Shown: piece by piece, positions 27,976 through 37,170 of the stretch
How the letters are laid out: each line of letters opens with the position of its first letter
Position numbering within the stretch: position 1 is the first letter of the stretch
Origin: an uncultured Clostridium sp.
GTDB taxonomy: Bacteria; Bacillota; Clostridia; TANB77; CAG-508
Direction of reading: 5' to 3'
Assembly (NCBI GenBank): GCA_947244325.1
Contig: CAMXJY010000001.1
Coordinates: 295,289-359,288 of the forward strand
DNA length: 64,000 nucleotides
The notes under the pieces: model-generated
Told to the model about the DNA's origin: nothing
Database searches by the model: none
Seen by the model: the letters and a program-made list of their open reading frames with translations, nothing else
Program-made: the position numbers and the translations under genes

Positions 27976-28239
27976 TTAACATATATTTATTAAATATTCC
28001 TTAAAAAATAATTGCAATTTTACATTTTTCTCTAGGAAAACATTAGTTACTTCATCAATTGGCAACTGTAATTTGATAGCGATTTTTCTGATTTGATAAT
28101 TCATAAAATCTTCAATATCTCTATCTGTTACTATCATAATTGTAGATACATTTTTATACGAACACCTCATCCATTCTTTTCTTGTTAAATTCCGCCAAGG
28201 TATTTCTTTTAAATCTTCTGCTTTTTCTATCACTCTCAT
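27976..28239 (-). CDS. Hypothetical small protein with early in-frame CGG
   Basis: An 87-residue ORF with a GGAGGA-type site before its ATG. It has a Trp/Arg/Lys-rich segment (about 14-28) and a C-terminal part like a helical domain; no family is recognised. Codon 16 is CGG in the zero frame. A +1 shift there meets a TAA two codons later, so the long product exists only if CGG is read as Arg. It could be an import, or its output may depend on the balance of the two readings. Confidence 0.45.
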   Translation of the reverse strand: MRVIEKAEDLKEIPWRNLTRKEWMRCSYKNVSTIMIVTDRDIEDFMNYQIRKIAIKLQLPIDEVTNVFLEKNVKLQLFFKEYLINIC

Positions 28240-28352
28240 AAATTTTCCTCCATAATCTTACTCCTTAGTTAAAAAACAAGATTTATATAACTCATTGTTT
28301 AAATTATTATAACAAGACTATATTTTTATTTCAATACATTGATTAAATTCAC

Positions 28353-29867
28353 TTAAAACTCTATAATTTTTGAACAAACTTCTGAAATATATTTTCTATC
28401 ATGTGAAACACTTATAATTGTTCCATCAAATTCTTTTAGCAAATTTCTTATTATTGGATTAGAAAGAGGGCTTAAATTTCTAGTTGGCTCATCTAAAATT
28501 AATACATTTGATTTATCTAATATTAATTTAACTATAAAAAGCTTAGCTTTTTGACCGCCACTTAATTTAGATATTGAAGAATTTATTTCGTCATTTGTAA
28601 ATTTCATTGATGCCAAATATGTTCTTATTATAGTCTCTTCTTGCTTGCTATTATCTATTTTCAAAAATTCTACACAATTAATATTAGAATTTAATATTTC
28701 ATCATAGTTTTGTGGCATATATCCTAGCTTTATATCTTTTCTTTCTTTCAAAATGTCATATATATGCTTTAGAAAAGTAGTTTTTCCACTTCCATTTTTC
28801 CCTATAATACATATTTTCTCTTTTCCTACAACTTGAATATGAATATCTTTTTTTAAAATAGTATTTTCTACTTTTAATTCATCTAAATAATAATCTAAAA
28901 TAATTTTTGAATTATGAATTTCATCTTCATTATGAAATTTTGCAAAAATTTTTTCTTCTACATCTGGAATTTCAGTAATTTCTCTATCTAACATTCTATT
29001 TTTCATTGACTTAATATTTTTCATCTTTTTCTTTAAAAGTCTAGCTTTTCCTGGATTTTGTCTGCTCACTCCCTCTAAATCATATCTTACACTATTATAC
29101 ATATCATTTAATTTATTTAATTGCTTTTCTTGTTCTTTTTTCTCATTTCTTGCTATTTGGTATTGTCTATCTAATAAATACTTTCTTTTTTCGCTATATT
29201 CTTTATATCCAATATGTTCAATTGTATATTTTGCTTTTGTTTTATTGTTTATCTGTTCTAAATGTAAAATACCATTTGCAACTCTTTCAAGTAAAACTTC
29301 ATCATGTGATATAAAAACAACTGGAATTTTAGAATTTAATATAAAGTTTTCTAACCATTCTAAAGTTTCTATATCAATATCGTTTGTAGGTTCGTCTAAT
29401 AAAAGTAAATCTGGATAATTAAATAATATTTTTGCTAGTTGAATCTTTACTTTTTCTCCACCACTTAAATTTTTAATTACTTTATTTTCAAAGCTTTTAT
29501 AATCAATATTTAACTGATTAAATATCTCATTTAATTTATATATTTCAGAATATTTTTCATAATCAATTTCAGAAACAGGTATATCTTTCACAAAATATTC
29601 ATCAACTGTTTGCAAATTCCACTCTTTATCTAAGAACTGCTCTAAATATCCTATTTTAATATTATTTTTAATTATGTTTCCACTTACTATTGAATAATCT
29701 TTAATTAAATTTTCATCATATATACATTTTAATAGTGTACTTTTTCCATTACCTTCTTCACCAATTATAGCAAGTCTATCATCTGTATTTATTACTAAAT
29801 CTAAATTAGTTATAATTTCTTTTTCATTATCTAATGTCTTAATATTTAATTTTTTAATTTCTAGCAT
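28353..29867 (-). CDS. ABC-F ribosome-protection-type ATPase
   Basis: A 504-residue protein with two ATP-binding cassettes and no membrane segments. First Walker A is GEEGNGKST (about 36-44), the signature LSGGEKVKIQLAK follows, and Walker B is LLLLDEPTNDID. The second cassette has GKNGSGKTT, LSGGQKAK and LILDEPTRN. A charged coiled linker (about 215-300) contains RQNPGKARLLKKKMKNIKS. ABC-F proteins enter the ribosomal E site; many protect against lincosamides, streptogramins and pleuromutilins. The short linker and the leader-peptide attenuator upstream fit an antibiotic-resistance type, which is an inference. Confidence 0.82.
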   Translation of the reverse strand: MLEIKKLNIKTLDNEKEIITNLDLVINTDDRLAIIGEEGNGKSTLLKCIYDENLIKDYSIVSGNIIKNNIKIGYLEQFLDKEWNLQTVDEYFVKDIPVSEIDYEKYSEIYKLNEIFNQLNIDYKSFENKVIKNLSGGEKVKIQLAKILFNYPDLLLLDEPTNDIDIETLEWLENFILNSKIPVVFISHDEVLLERVANGILHLEQINNKTKAKYTIEHIGYKEYSEKRKYLLDRQYQIARNEKKEQEKQLNKLNDMYNSVRYDLEGVSRQNPGKARLLKKKMKNIKSMKNRMLDREITEIPDVEEKIFAKFHNEDEIHNSKIILDYYLDELKVENTILKKDIHIQVVGKEKICIIGKNGSGKTTFLKHIYDILKERKDIKLGYMPQNYDEILNSNINCVEFLKIDNSKQEETIIRTYLASMKFTNDEINSSISKLSGGQKAKLFIVKLILDKSNVLILDEPTRNLSPLSNPIIRNLLKEFDGTIISVSHDRKYISEVCSKIIEF

Positions 29868-29900
29868 ATTCTTCCCTCCTTATATTTGTATAAAAAAACC

Positions 29901-30001
29901 AGAATCAAGATTTTGTACGCAGTGCAAACTGCTACAAAATCTAATTTCTGTCATAATTATCTAGTACAGAAATTTATCCCACTGGGATAAATTTCCTACT
30001 A
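29901..30001. repeat. Dispersed hairpin repeat, copy B
   Basis: The right part (29937-30001) matches copy A at 6239-6303, with AAATTTATCC/GGATAAATTT as a perfect inverted repeat. The left part (29901-29916) is the exact reverse complement of the start of copy A, so this copy is palindromic over its length. It sits in the ABC-F leader. Confidence 0.65.
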
Positions 30002-30002
30002 T

Positions 30003-30275
30003 ATAAAAAAATACACAACAACTAACTTTGATTTAGTTATTGTGCAATAAAATATAATCAATTATATAAATATAAAGAATTGCATTATCACATCTAGTGA
30101 TTGCAAAAATTATATGATTACAATGAAAATGTATAATAATTCTAAAAAAACATAAAAACTAAACCATTATTAGGCTTTGTATTATTTAGTTGTTTTTTAA
30201 AGAATTAATAATCATTTTCACACCTCACTTTATTTAAACTATTATAATAGTAGCATAGAAAGCATATATTGTCAA
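30003..30275 (-). promoter_or_regulatory. Attenuator leader of the ABC-F gene
   Basis: On the minus strand: promoter TTGACA (30275-30270), 17 bases, TACTAT (30252-30247); a GAGGTG site; a 9-codon leader peptide MIINSLKNN (30215-30186); a hairpin overlapping the leader's last codons, AACTAAA...TTTAGTT with a T-run (30154-30191); and a strong terminator CACAATAACTAA/TTAGTTGTTGTG followed by seven T (30044-30003). Ribosome-mediated attenuation by a stalled leader is known for many ABC-F genes, and this layout fits it. Confidence 0.78.
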
Positions 30276-30298
30276 GCAAAGATAGTTCTAGTATATCT

Positions 30299-30955
30299 CT
30301 ATTTCTTTAAAACATATACTAACCATTTATTATTATTTTCTCCGCCTTCTTTATGAAAATTATTAATTTTATATCCAATATTAATAATAATTTCATTCAA
30401 TTCTTCTTCACTAAAATATTTATAATAACGTTTTGCTCCCATATGATATTCATTAGGAAAATCAACCCATTCTTCATCAACATCTCTAGTTTCTCGATTT
30501 ATTACATTAAATATAAATAATCCATCATTTTCAAGTGCATCATATACTTTTTTTAAAGCTTTTAATACATCATTTTTAGTAAAATGAACAAAAACTCTCC
30601 AACAAAAAACAGCATAATATTTTTCAGTAAATTCATTTTCTAATATATTAAATTTAATTGTATTTAATCCTTTAGATTTTACTGAATTAATAAAATCTTC
30701 TGCTATGTCACTTGCTGTTATTTTATATCCTAATTTTTCAATATATTTTGCATTTGTACCATCAGCAGAACCTATTTCAAAAACCTTTGCACCATTTGGC
30801 AATGTTCCAATATTTTTTCTAATAAATTTTTCTAATCGTTCACGTTTTTGTTTGGCTTTCTCTGGATTTAGATTATCATGTTCAATACCAGTTAATAAAT
30901 ATGTCTTAGCCTTTTCATCATATACTTCAAGTGTATTTTCATTTTCTATGCTCAT
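30299..30955 (-). CDS. Class I SAM-dependent methyltransferase
   Basis: A 218-residue protein with a Rossmann methyltransferase fold. Motif I is KVFEIGSADGTNAKYI (about 59-74), followed by ITASDIAEDFI (the acidic residue binding SAM ribose) and the motif IV region FCWRVFVHFTKND. The substrate is unknown; small-molecule methylation is usual for this group. It is a single gene with a GGGAGATG site, downstream of the FtsX permease on the same strand. Confidence 0.82.
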   Translation of the reverse strand: MSIENENTLEVYDEKAKTYLLTGIEHDNLNPEKAKQKRERLEKFIRKNIGTLPNGAKVFEIGSADGTNAKYIEKLGYKITASDIAEDFINSVKSKGLNTIKFNILENEFTEKYYAVFCWRVFVHFTKNDVLKALKKVYDALENDGLFIFNVINRETRDVDEEWVDFPNEYHMGAKRYYKYFSEEELNEIIINIGYKINNFHKEGGENNNKWLVYVLKK

Positions 30956-31092
30956 TTTTGCATCTCCCTCATCAATTACTCTTCACTTGAAAATTATAAT
31001 ATCAAAATGGAAACTAAATATCAATATTTATTTAGTAATCTTTGGAATAATAAGAACAATAGTGCCAATTTTACGAAACCTTTATTTTATTC

Positions 31093-33489
31093 TTACTGAT
31101 TTTCTCTTAATCTATCTACTATTGACTGCTTATTAAACACTTTTGTACAAGCAATTGCAATAACTGATGGAATAAGTACTGAAACCAATACATATATAAT
31201 AATTGCTATTACTGGAACATTGAAAAACATATATTTTATTCCAAACTTCCAAAATATCTTAATTATAATCAATGCCAAAACAGGTCCTAAAATACTACTT
31301 ACTATACAATTTGGAATTGCTAAATAAATATTTTCAAATATTATCATTTTGCTAATTTGTTTTTTAGACATACCAATTGACTGCAACACTGCCATTTCCG
31401 TTTTTCTTGAAACTACACTTGTAATAACTGTATTTATTAAGTTTATAAAACTAAACAATACAATAAATGCTGATAATGCAACTATATATCTTCCCATACC
31501 TGTTAAACTCTCTTTAGCATATTCATAATGTTCTAATAAAGTTAATACTTCTGTTCCATCGTATTTTCTTACAATATCCTTAACTTTTTCGTCTAATTCT
31601 TCATTGTAAATATGATTTTTAGTTGTTACATATAAAGAACTAGTTGTATCCAAGTCTTTTGCAATTTGCTCATATATATTATCTGGCAAAAATATCCATC
31701 CGTCAGCTATAGTATTATCTGCATCTATATTAGCCGATGAAAATTTTGTATTTCCAATTCCACCTAGCTTTACTTTTATTGTATTATCTTTACCATTAAA
31801 ATAGTGTATTGTTATTTCATCACCTAATGATGGTCTCCATCCATATACTTCTTCAAACACATCAGCCATGATAAAATATGCTTCGCCATTTTCTTTTAAA
31901 GTAACATAATCTCCTGTACCCGCATCTAGTCCCGCTATCATAGCTTCTGTATGGGTAGCTGTCATTGGAGCAACAACATCTTCAATTACTTCTCCTTTAT
32001 ATTCAAGTGTTACAGTAAAAGCTTTATTTACTTTTATCTTTTCGACTTCTTCTAACTGTTCTAGTTCATTTTTTATCTTAGTTAAATTATTTTCATCTTT
32101 TATAAAATTATAAAATCCATTTTTTTCACTATCACGAACCTCTCTTGTAACTGAAACTTGATACTCACAATTGTGAAAGCTACTTTCTCTTGAATACTGC
32201 ATTGGATCTATCGAATTTGCAAAAGCTACTGCACATATAAATAACACTCCACCTATACTTAATGAAATTAAAGTAATAAGAGTTTTTTTCCTGTTTTTAC
32301 TAACTTGAATTCTTCCAAGTGAACTTGGAGTTAATTTTCTACAAAGTTTCTTTGATATCTTAATATTTTCATCATTTCCTGTATATCTTAACCCTTCCAC
32401 TGGTGAAAATTCACTTGAGATTTTTGCAGGTTTTGAAACAGAAATATATACAGAAATTACTCCTAAAACTGTTGCAACAACTGATATTTTTAATATATTT
32501 ATAAGTGTATATCCATCTCTTGCTACAAACCAAGCTATAATTGCTCCTAAGATTATTCCTAAAATTATTCCAAATTTACAGTAATTTAATCCTTCTATTT
32601 TAATCATTTTCTTCATTTGTTTTTTTGTCATACCTATAGTTCTAAGTTGTGCAAATTCTTTAACTTTTGAAGATACTGATAAATAAAATATACTGTAAAT
32701 TACAATTCCACTAATAACAAGAATTGTAACACTTAAGCCTACAAATCCCATCATTTCATTTTGATTTATTGAAAATGAATCTACAAAATGATTATTAGAA
32801 TTTACATTTTTTCTTTCTATTCCATATTTATTGCCAAGCTCAAAAAAGAAGTTCTTTATATATGCTGAATTTGGTATTTTCATATTGTCTGAAACCTTTA
32901 TTAAAGCATCTGTCCTACCGTTTTCAAAAAGCTTTCCATTTTTAGAATATTCTTTTGATAAAAGTAAAGGATATGTTAATTCTTTTCCAGCATCTAATAA
33001 TCCTGATACTACAAAAGCTTCGCCTAAAATATCAACTTTTTCTCCAACTTTACATTCTTTTCCTAGAGTTTGTAAAACTGCTTTATCAATAACAATTTCA
33101 TTTACTTTGTTAGGAAGTGTACCTTCTACAATTTCATAAGCTTTAATTTCTTTTACATTATAGTCATAATATATTGGTAATAATTTAGTTTCTCCTATAA
33201 TTCTTTCTATACCTCTTTTATACATCATAGCACATTTTACATCTGAATCTGCCTTTAAACTGTTTATTTGTTCTTCACTTACTTCATAAAACATACAATC
33301 TTGCATACCTTTTACTTGCTCACGCTCATAAGTTTTGTAATTTAAAGTTACAAGTCCAATCACTACAATAAAACAAATTGCAAGAGCAATTGTAACTGTC
33401 ATAAAACCTGTTTTTAGTTTTGAACTATTAAGTGAAGCCTTAGCAATTTTATAAACTATTTTATTATTGTTATTACTTTTTAAATTCAT
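31093..33489 (-). CDS. FtsX-family ABC transporter permease
   Basis: A 798-residue permease with two FtsX repeats, each with a large extracellular domain. Membrane segments: about 28-48, three around 257-275, 300-330 and 335-355, one around 405-425, and three at the C-terminus (about 670-690, 725-745, 760-785). Each FtsX core has the TKKQMKKM or SKKQISKM type coupling helix. It pairs with the ABC ATPase 13 bases upstream (33503-34175) and the two-component system beyond. The set resembles transporters for export or sensing of cell-wall-active peptides; the single-TM kinase differs from true BceS. Confidence 0.85.
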   Translation of the reverse strand: MNLKSNNNNKIVYKIAKASLNSSKLKTGFMTVTIALAICFIVVIGLVTLNYKTYEREQVKGMQDCMFYEVSEEQINSLKADSDVKCAMMYKRGIERIIGETKLLPIYYDYNVKEIKAYEIVEGTLPNKVNEIVIDKAVLQTLGKECKVGEKVDILGEAFVVSGLLDAGKELTYPLLLSKEYSKNGKLFENGRTDALIKVSDNMKIPNSAYIKNFFFELGNKYGIERKNVNSNNHFVDSFSINQNEMMGFVGLSVTILVISGIVIYSIFYLSVSSKVKEFAQLRTIGMTKKQMKKMIKIEGLNYCKFGIILGIILGAIIAWFVARDGYTLINILKISVVATVLGVISVYISVSKPAKISSEFSPVEGLRYTGNDENIKISKKLCRKLTPSSLGRIQVSKNRKKTLITLISLSIGGVLFICAVAFANSIDPMQYSRESSFHNCEYQVSVTREVRDSEKNGFYNFIKDENNLTKIKNELEQLEEVEKIKVNKAFTVTLEYKGEVIEDVVAPMTATHTEAMIAGLDAGTGDYVTLKENGEAYFIMADVFEEVYGWRPSLGDEITIHYFNGKDNTIKVKLGGIGNTKFSSANIDADNTIADGWIFLPDNIYEQIAKDLDTTSSLYVTTKNHIYNEELDEKVKDIVRKYDGTEVLTLLEHYEYAKESLTGMGRYIVALSAFIVLFSFINLINTVITSVVSRKTEMAVLQSIGMSKKQISKMIIFENIYLAIPNCIVSSILGPVLALIIIKIFWKFGIKYMFFNVPVIAIIIYVLVSVLIPSVIAIACTKVFNKQSIVDRLRENQ

Positions 33490-33502
33490 TTTTTATCTCC
33501 TT

Positions 33503-34175
33503 TTAAAAAATTTTTCCATCCTCAATTCTTATAATACGGTCTGCCATTTGAGCAATTTCTTCATTATGTGTAATCATAATAATTGTTTGATTAAAGGTTT
33601 TACTAGTATTTTTTAAAAGTCCAATAACATCTAAACTAGTTCTTGTATCTAGATTTCCAGTTGGCTCATCTGCAAGTATAATTGCAGGCTTTGTCGCTAA
33701 TGCTCTTGCAATTGCCACACGTTGTTGTTGTCCTCCTGACAATTTATTTGGCATAGTTTTTACTTTTGAAGTTATTCCTAATAGTTCTACAACTTCATTT
33801 ATGAAATCTTTATCGATTTTGTTTCCATCTAATTCTATTGGAAGTACTATGTTTTCATATACATTTAACATTGGAACTAGATTGTAATTTTGGAATATAA
33901 AACCAATTTGTCTTCTTCTAAAAATTGTTAATTCTTCATCACTCATTTTTGAAATTTCATTTCCATCAATTTCGATTTTTCCGAAAACTTGGATTATCTA
34001 ATCCCCCAAGCATATTAAGCAAAGTAGTTTTTCCACTTCCAGAAGTTCCAACTATTGCAACAAATTCTCCACTATTAATTTGTAAAGAAATATCGTCTAG
34101 AGCTTTTACCAAAGTTTCACCTTCTCCATAATACTTTTTCAAATTATTAACTTTTAAAATACAATTATTTTCCAT
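33503..34175 (-). CDS. ABC transporter ATPase with one CGGN +1 site
   Basis: A 223-residue MacB/LolD-type ATPase when CGG at 33983-33981 (codon 65) is read as +1. Before the site: Walker [10 protein letters not shown] (about 43-51) and MLGGLDNPS. After it: [19 protein letters not shown]-loop [11 protein letters not shown], signature [15 protein letters not shown], Walker [13 protein letters not shown] and the switch His in ITHNEE. The family normally has Gly-Lys-Ile exactly at the joint. In the zero frame translation stops five codons after the site. Everything else is intact, including the permease partner downstream, so the gene is probably functional and recoded. Confidence 0.9.
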
Positions 34176-34377
34176 AACTTATTTTCCTTTCTCTTTTCTA
34201 TAAATCTATAATACAATATAAATCTTTCAAAATAGTTTCGATTTTTAAAAACATTGTTTCAATTTTGAAACTTTTAACTATTAGTAAAGAACAATAGTAG
34301 ACGATAAGTCGTTTACAAATATTGGCAAACTCTTTATTTTATAGAAAATTCGAATCACTTTTATATAAAATAAAACA

Positions 34378-34396
34378 AGACTGATAAAAAAATCAG
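34378..34396 (-). terminator. Intrinsic terminator after the histidine kinase
   Basis: AAGACTGAT, a six-base T loop and ATCAGTCTT, then GTTTTATTTT on the minus strand. Confidence 0.7.
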
Positions 34397-34398
34397 TC

Positions 34399-35304
34399 TT
34401 AAATTGGTAAAAACACTGAAAATGTGCTTCCTTCTCTTACTTTTGATTTTACTTTAATATATCCATTTTGTAATTCTATAATATTTTTACTAAGATATAG
34501 TCCAATACCTACACCTTCAATACTATGTACCTTTTGCTCTCTAAAAAATCTTTTAAATATATTATTTATATTTTTGCTATCAATACCAATTCCATTATCT
34601 ATAATATCAATTTTTAAAAAACTTTCTAATTTCTCTAAGTTTATTACTATTTTGCCATTTTCGTTTGTGTACTTAATAGCATTTTCTATCAAATTACAAA
34701 TTGCTTCTAAAGTCCATTTTTTATCGTATTTTACAATAGTTTTCGTATCTCCAGTAATTTCTATACTTATATTTTTCTTTTCTGCCAATGGATTAGCCTG
34801 CCTTTTCGCCTCTTCTAAGCACTCTATTATTTTCCTACTTTCTTTATTTAAAACTAGCATATTAGTTTCAAGCCTAGACATTTTAGTAAGAGAATCTAGC
34901 AAGAATTCTAACTTATCCACTTGTGACGAAATAACTTCTAAAAATTCATATTCCTTTTCTTGGGGTAAATCATTATTTACAATTGTATCACTATACATTC
35001 TAATATTAGATATAGGCGTCTTAATCTGATGTGTTATATCAGATACCATTTCTTGAACTTCCTTTTTAGAGTGATTAGATTCCTCTAACTGAGCCTTCAT
35101 AATATTTTCAAGCTTATATAATTTTGAATTAATCTTTGACTCTAAATTCTCTTCATTTATATTTTTCTTATCAAAATTTCCATTTATAAAACTATCAATT
35201 TGTTGTTCAACGCTACTAGTAAACTTAATATATTTTCTTCTGAAAAAAAGATAAATTGGTATACTTACTCCAATTACTAGAAGACCTAAAATAATTAATT
35301 CCAT
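34399..35304 (-). CDS. Sensor histidine kinase
   Basis: A 301-residue kinase with one N-terminal transmembrane helix (about 3-22) and almost no extracellular part, a linker, the H-box SDITHQIKTPISNIRMY (His about 92), N-box NAIKYT, G1 DNGIGI and G2 GVGIGLYLSK. It lies 4 bases after the response regulator gene, its obvious partner. With no sensor domain, it probably takes its signal from the FtsX permease next door, as in intramembrane-sensing systems. Confidence 0.9.
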   Translation of the reverse strand: MELIILGLLVIGVSIPIYLFFRRKYIKFTSSVEQQIDSFINGNFDKKNINEENLESKINSKLYKLENIMKAQLEESNHSKKEVQEMVSDITHQIKTPISNIRMYSDTIVNNDLPQEKEYEFLEVISSQVDKLEFLLDSLTKMSRLETNMLVLNKESRKIIECLEEAKRQANPLAEKKNISIEITGDTKTIVKYDKKWTLEAICNLIENAIKYTNENGKIVINLEKLESFLKIDIIDNGIGIDSKNINNIFKRFFREQKVHSIEGVGIGLYLSKNIIELQNGYIKVKSKVREGSTFSVFLPI

Positions 35305-35307
35305 AGT

Positions 35308-35976
35308 CTACTCCTCTGTTAATTTATATCCAATGCCATAAATTGTTTTTATGTATTTATCATTTTCTTTATCTAGTTTTGAACGTAACCTACTGATATT
35401 TAAAGTCAAAGTATGTTCATCAACAAAATTTTCTTTGCTATCCCATAATTTCTCTAATAACATTTGTCTTGTAAGTACAATACTTTTGTTCTTTACAAAA
35501 ACTTTTAACAATTCAAATTCTGTTGGTGTTAAATAAATTATCTCTTCATTTTTCTTTACTGTTCTATCTTCAAAATTAATAATCAAATCTTTTAGTTTAA
35601 ATAAGTCTTCTTTATTTTTGTTTCTATTCAAAACTAACTCAAGTTTTTTCAAAAGAATCTTTATATTAAAAGGCTTTGTAATATAATCTTCTGCCCCTAA
35701 TTCAAGCCCATTTAATACTTCATCATCCAAATTATGTGCTGTTAAAAATATAAAAGGAATATTATATTCTTCTCTTATTATTTTAGCAAATTCAAATCCA
35801 TCTCCATCTGGCAAATTTACATCTAATAAAATTAAATCTACTCTTTTATCTTTTATAATTTGTTTCGCCTCTTTTATACAAAATGCATTTAGTGCTTCCA
35901 TTTTATTATTTTGTATATTAAAACTTATTCCTGCATTTAACATTTCATCATCTTCAATAACTAATACTGTAACCAC
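35308..35976 (-). CDS. OmpR-family response regulator
   Basis: A 222-residue regulator. The receiver domain has EDDE at 8-11, the phosphoacceptor Asp in LILLDVNLPDGDG (about 53), the switch Thr in FLTA and Lys in ITKPF. A winged-helix effector domain follows (about 130-222, with LTPTEFELLKVF and RSKLDKE). It precedes its kinase and probably controls the ABC transporter genes downstream on the same strand. Confidence 0.93.
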   Translation of the reverse strand: MVTVLVIEDDEMLNAGISFNIQNNKMEALNAFCIKEAKQIIKDKRVDLILLDVNLPDGDGFEFAKIIREEYNIPFIFLTAHNLDDEVLNGLELGAEDYITKPFNIKILLKKLELVLNRNKNKEDLFKLKDLIINFEDRTVKKNEEIIYLTPTEFELLKVFVKNKSIVLTRQMLLEKLWDSKENFVDEHTLTLNISRLRSKLDKENDKYIKTIYGIGYKLTEE

Positions 35977-36071
35977 AAACTTTCTCCTAAAAAACTATTT
36001 TCTATAATAACAAAAAAAATATGTTTTGAGTTATAACTCTATTAAATAACTATTTGTACATTTTGTATTAT

Positions 36072-37159
36072 TTATTTAAAAATATTTTGATTTAATACTA
36101 ATGTACTATATAAAAATAATACGTCTTGTTTATCAAATTCAATATAATTTTCTAATACATCCTTTGATATATATCTTAAATCTACTAATGTTATCTTACT
36201 GTAATTTTCTAAAAATAATGGCGCTATACTACTTCCAAATGAATCTCTAAATAGCACTAACTCTTTTCTATGTATTGCATTTGGATTTTGTATAGTAATT
36301 AATGAAGTTGCTCCTGATACATATATATCATATTTATCTAAAGTTTTTGAGCTTTCATAAACTATACCATTCTTTTGGGTTTCATAATTATATGTTGTAC
36401 TATTTTCAATGGTTTCATTTGATAATACATATAATTTATCTGGTAATATATTTTTTTCTAACTGACCATAATATGTTCCATAAAATTCTCCAATATCAAT
36501 TGCTTTATATTCACTTCCGACTTGTATTCTCTAAGTTCATACTATCTTGTATTCTACTTACAACACCCATTAAATTTTCTTGTCTCCAATGCAAATCTGT
36601 TCTATAATAGTCTTTTAATTTTAATGTGTCTTCTATATCAATATATTTCATTTGTTTTAATTCTTGCTTTGAAATTTCTATTAATTTTTCATAATCTATT
36701 TTCAAGTGATCATCATTTTCTAAATAATGATTTTTATCTGGAATAATTGCATAATATACATCCATCCCTTTTAAATATTTATCATATACTTCATTCATTT
36801 TATCAAAAGATTTTTGTACATTATCTTCATTTAATGGATATTCCATTTTGTAAATTGCTCCATCTCGTTCAAACAAATTATCATTATCTTTTTGTCTTAA
36901 AATATCAGTACTAACAAATGCTTTTGTTTTTCTAAAAAAGTCTCTTAATATAAATTGATCTACAGCATATTTATCAAATTTTTCACTTATTTCTCCATTG
37001 TTTATATTATTTATTGTAATTTGGGGAAATTGCTCTAATTTTCTTCTTTCTGCTAAAGATATTTCCCTATCTTTTGATAATATATTGGATAAAAATATTA
37101 CAATTAAAATGATACAAAATCCGAACAGTAACTAATACATTTTTTGTATTATTTTCCAT
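36072..37159 (-). CDS. DHHW-family extracytoplasmic protein with two CGGN +1 sites
   Basis: The ATG at 37159-37157 follows AGGAGG. Reading a +1 shift at CGG 37123-37121 (codon 13) and at CGG 36519-36517 gives 361 residues to the TAA at 36072. The first shift lies in the signal anchor and joins VLVTV to GFCIILIVIFL; the second joins NLENTS to GSEYKAIDIGEFYG. Between them is TDLHWRQ, a DHHW-like motif, and after the second LVLFRDSFGSS, the GDS-like serine segment of AlgX/DltD-type SGNH proteins. It lies 11 bases after the MBOAT gene, the usual partner for O-acetylating surface polysaccharides. Each joint is in frame and no other lesion is present. Confidence 0.85.
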
Positions 37160-37170
37160 TATATATCCTC

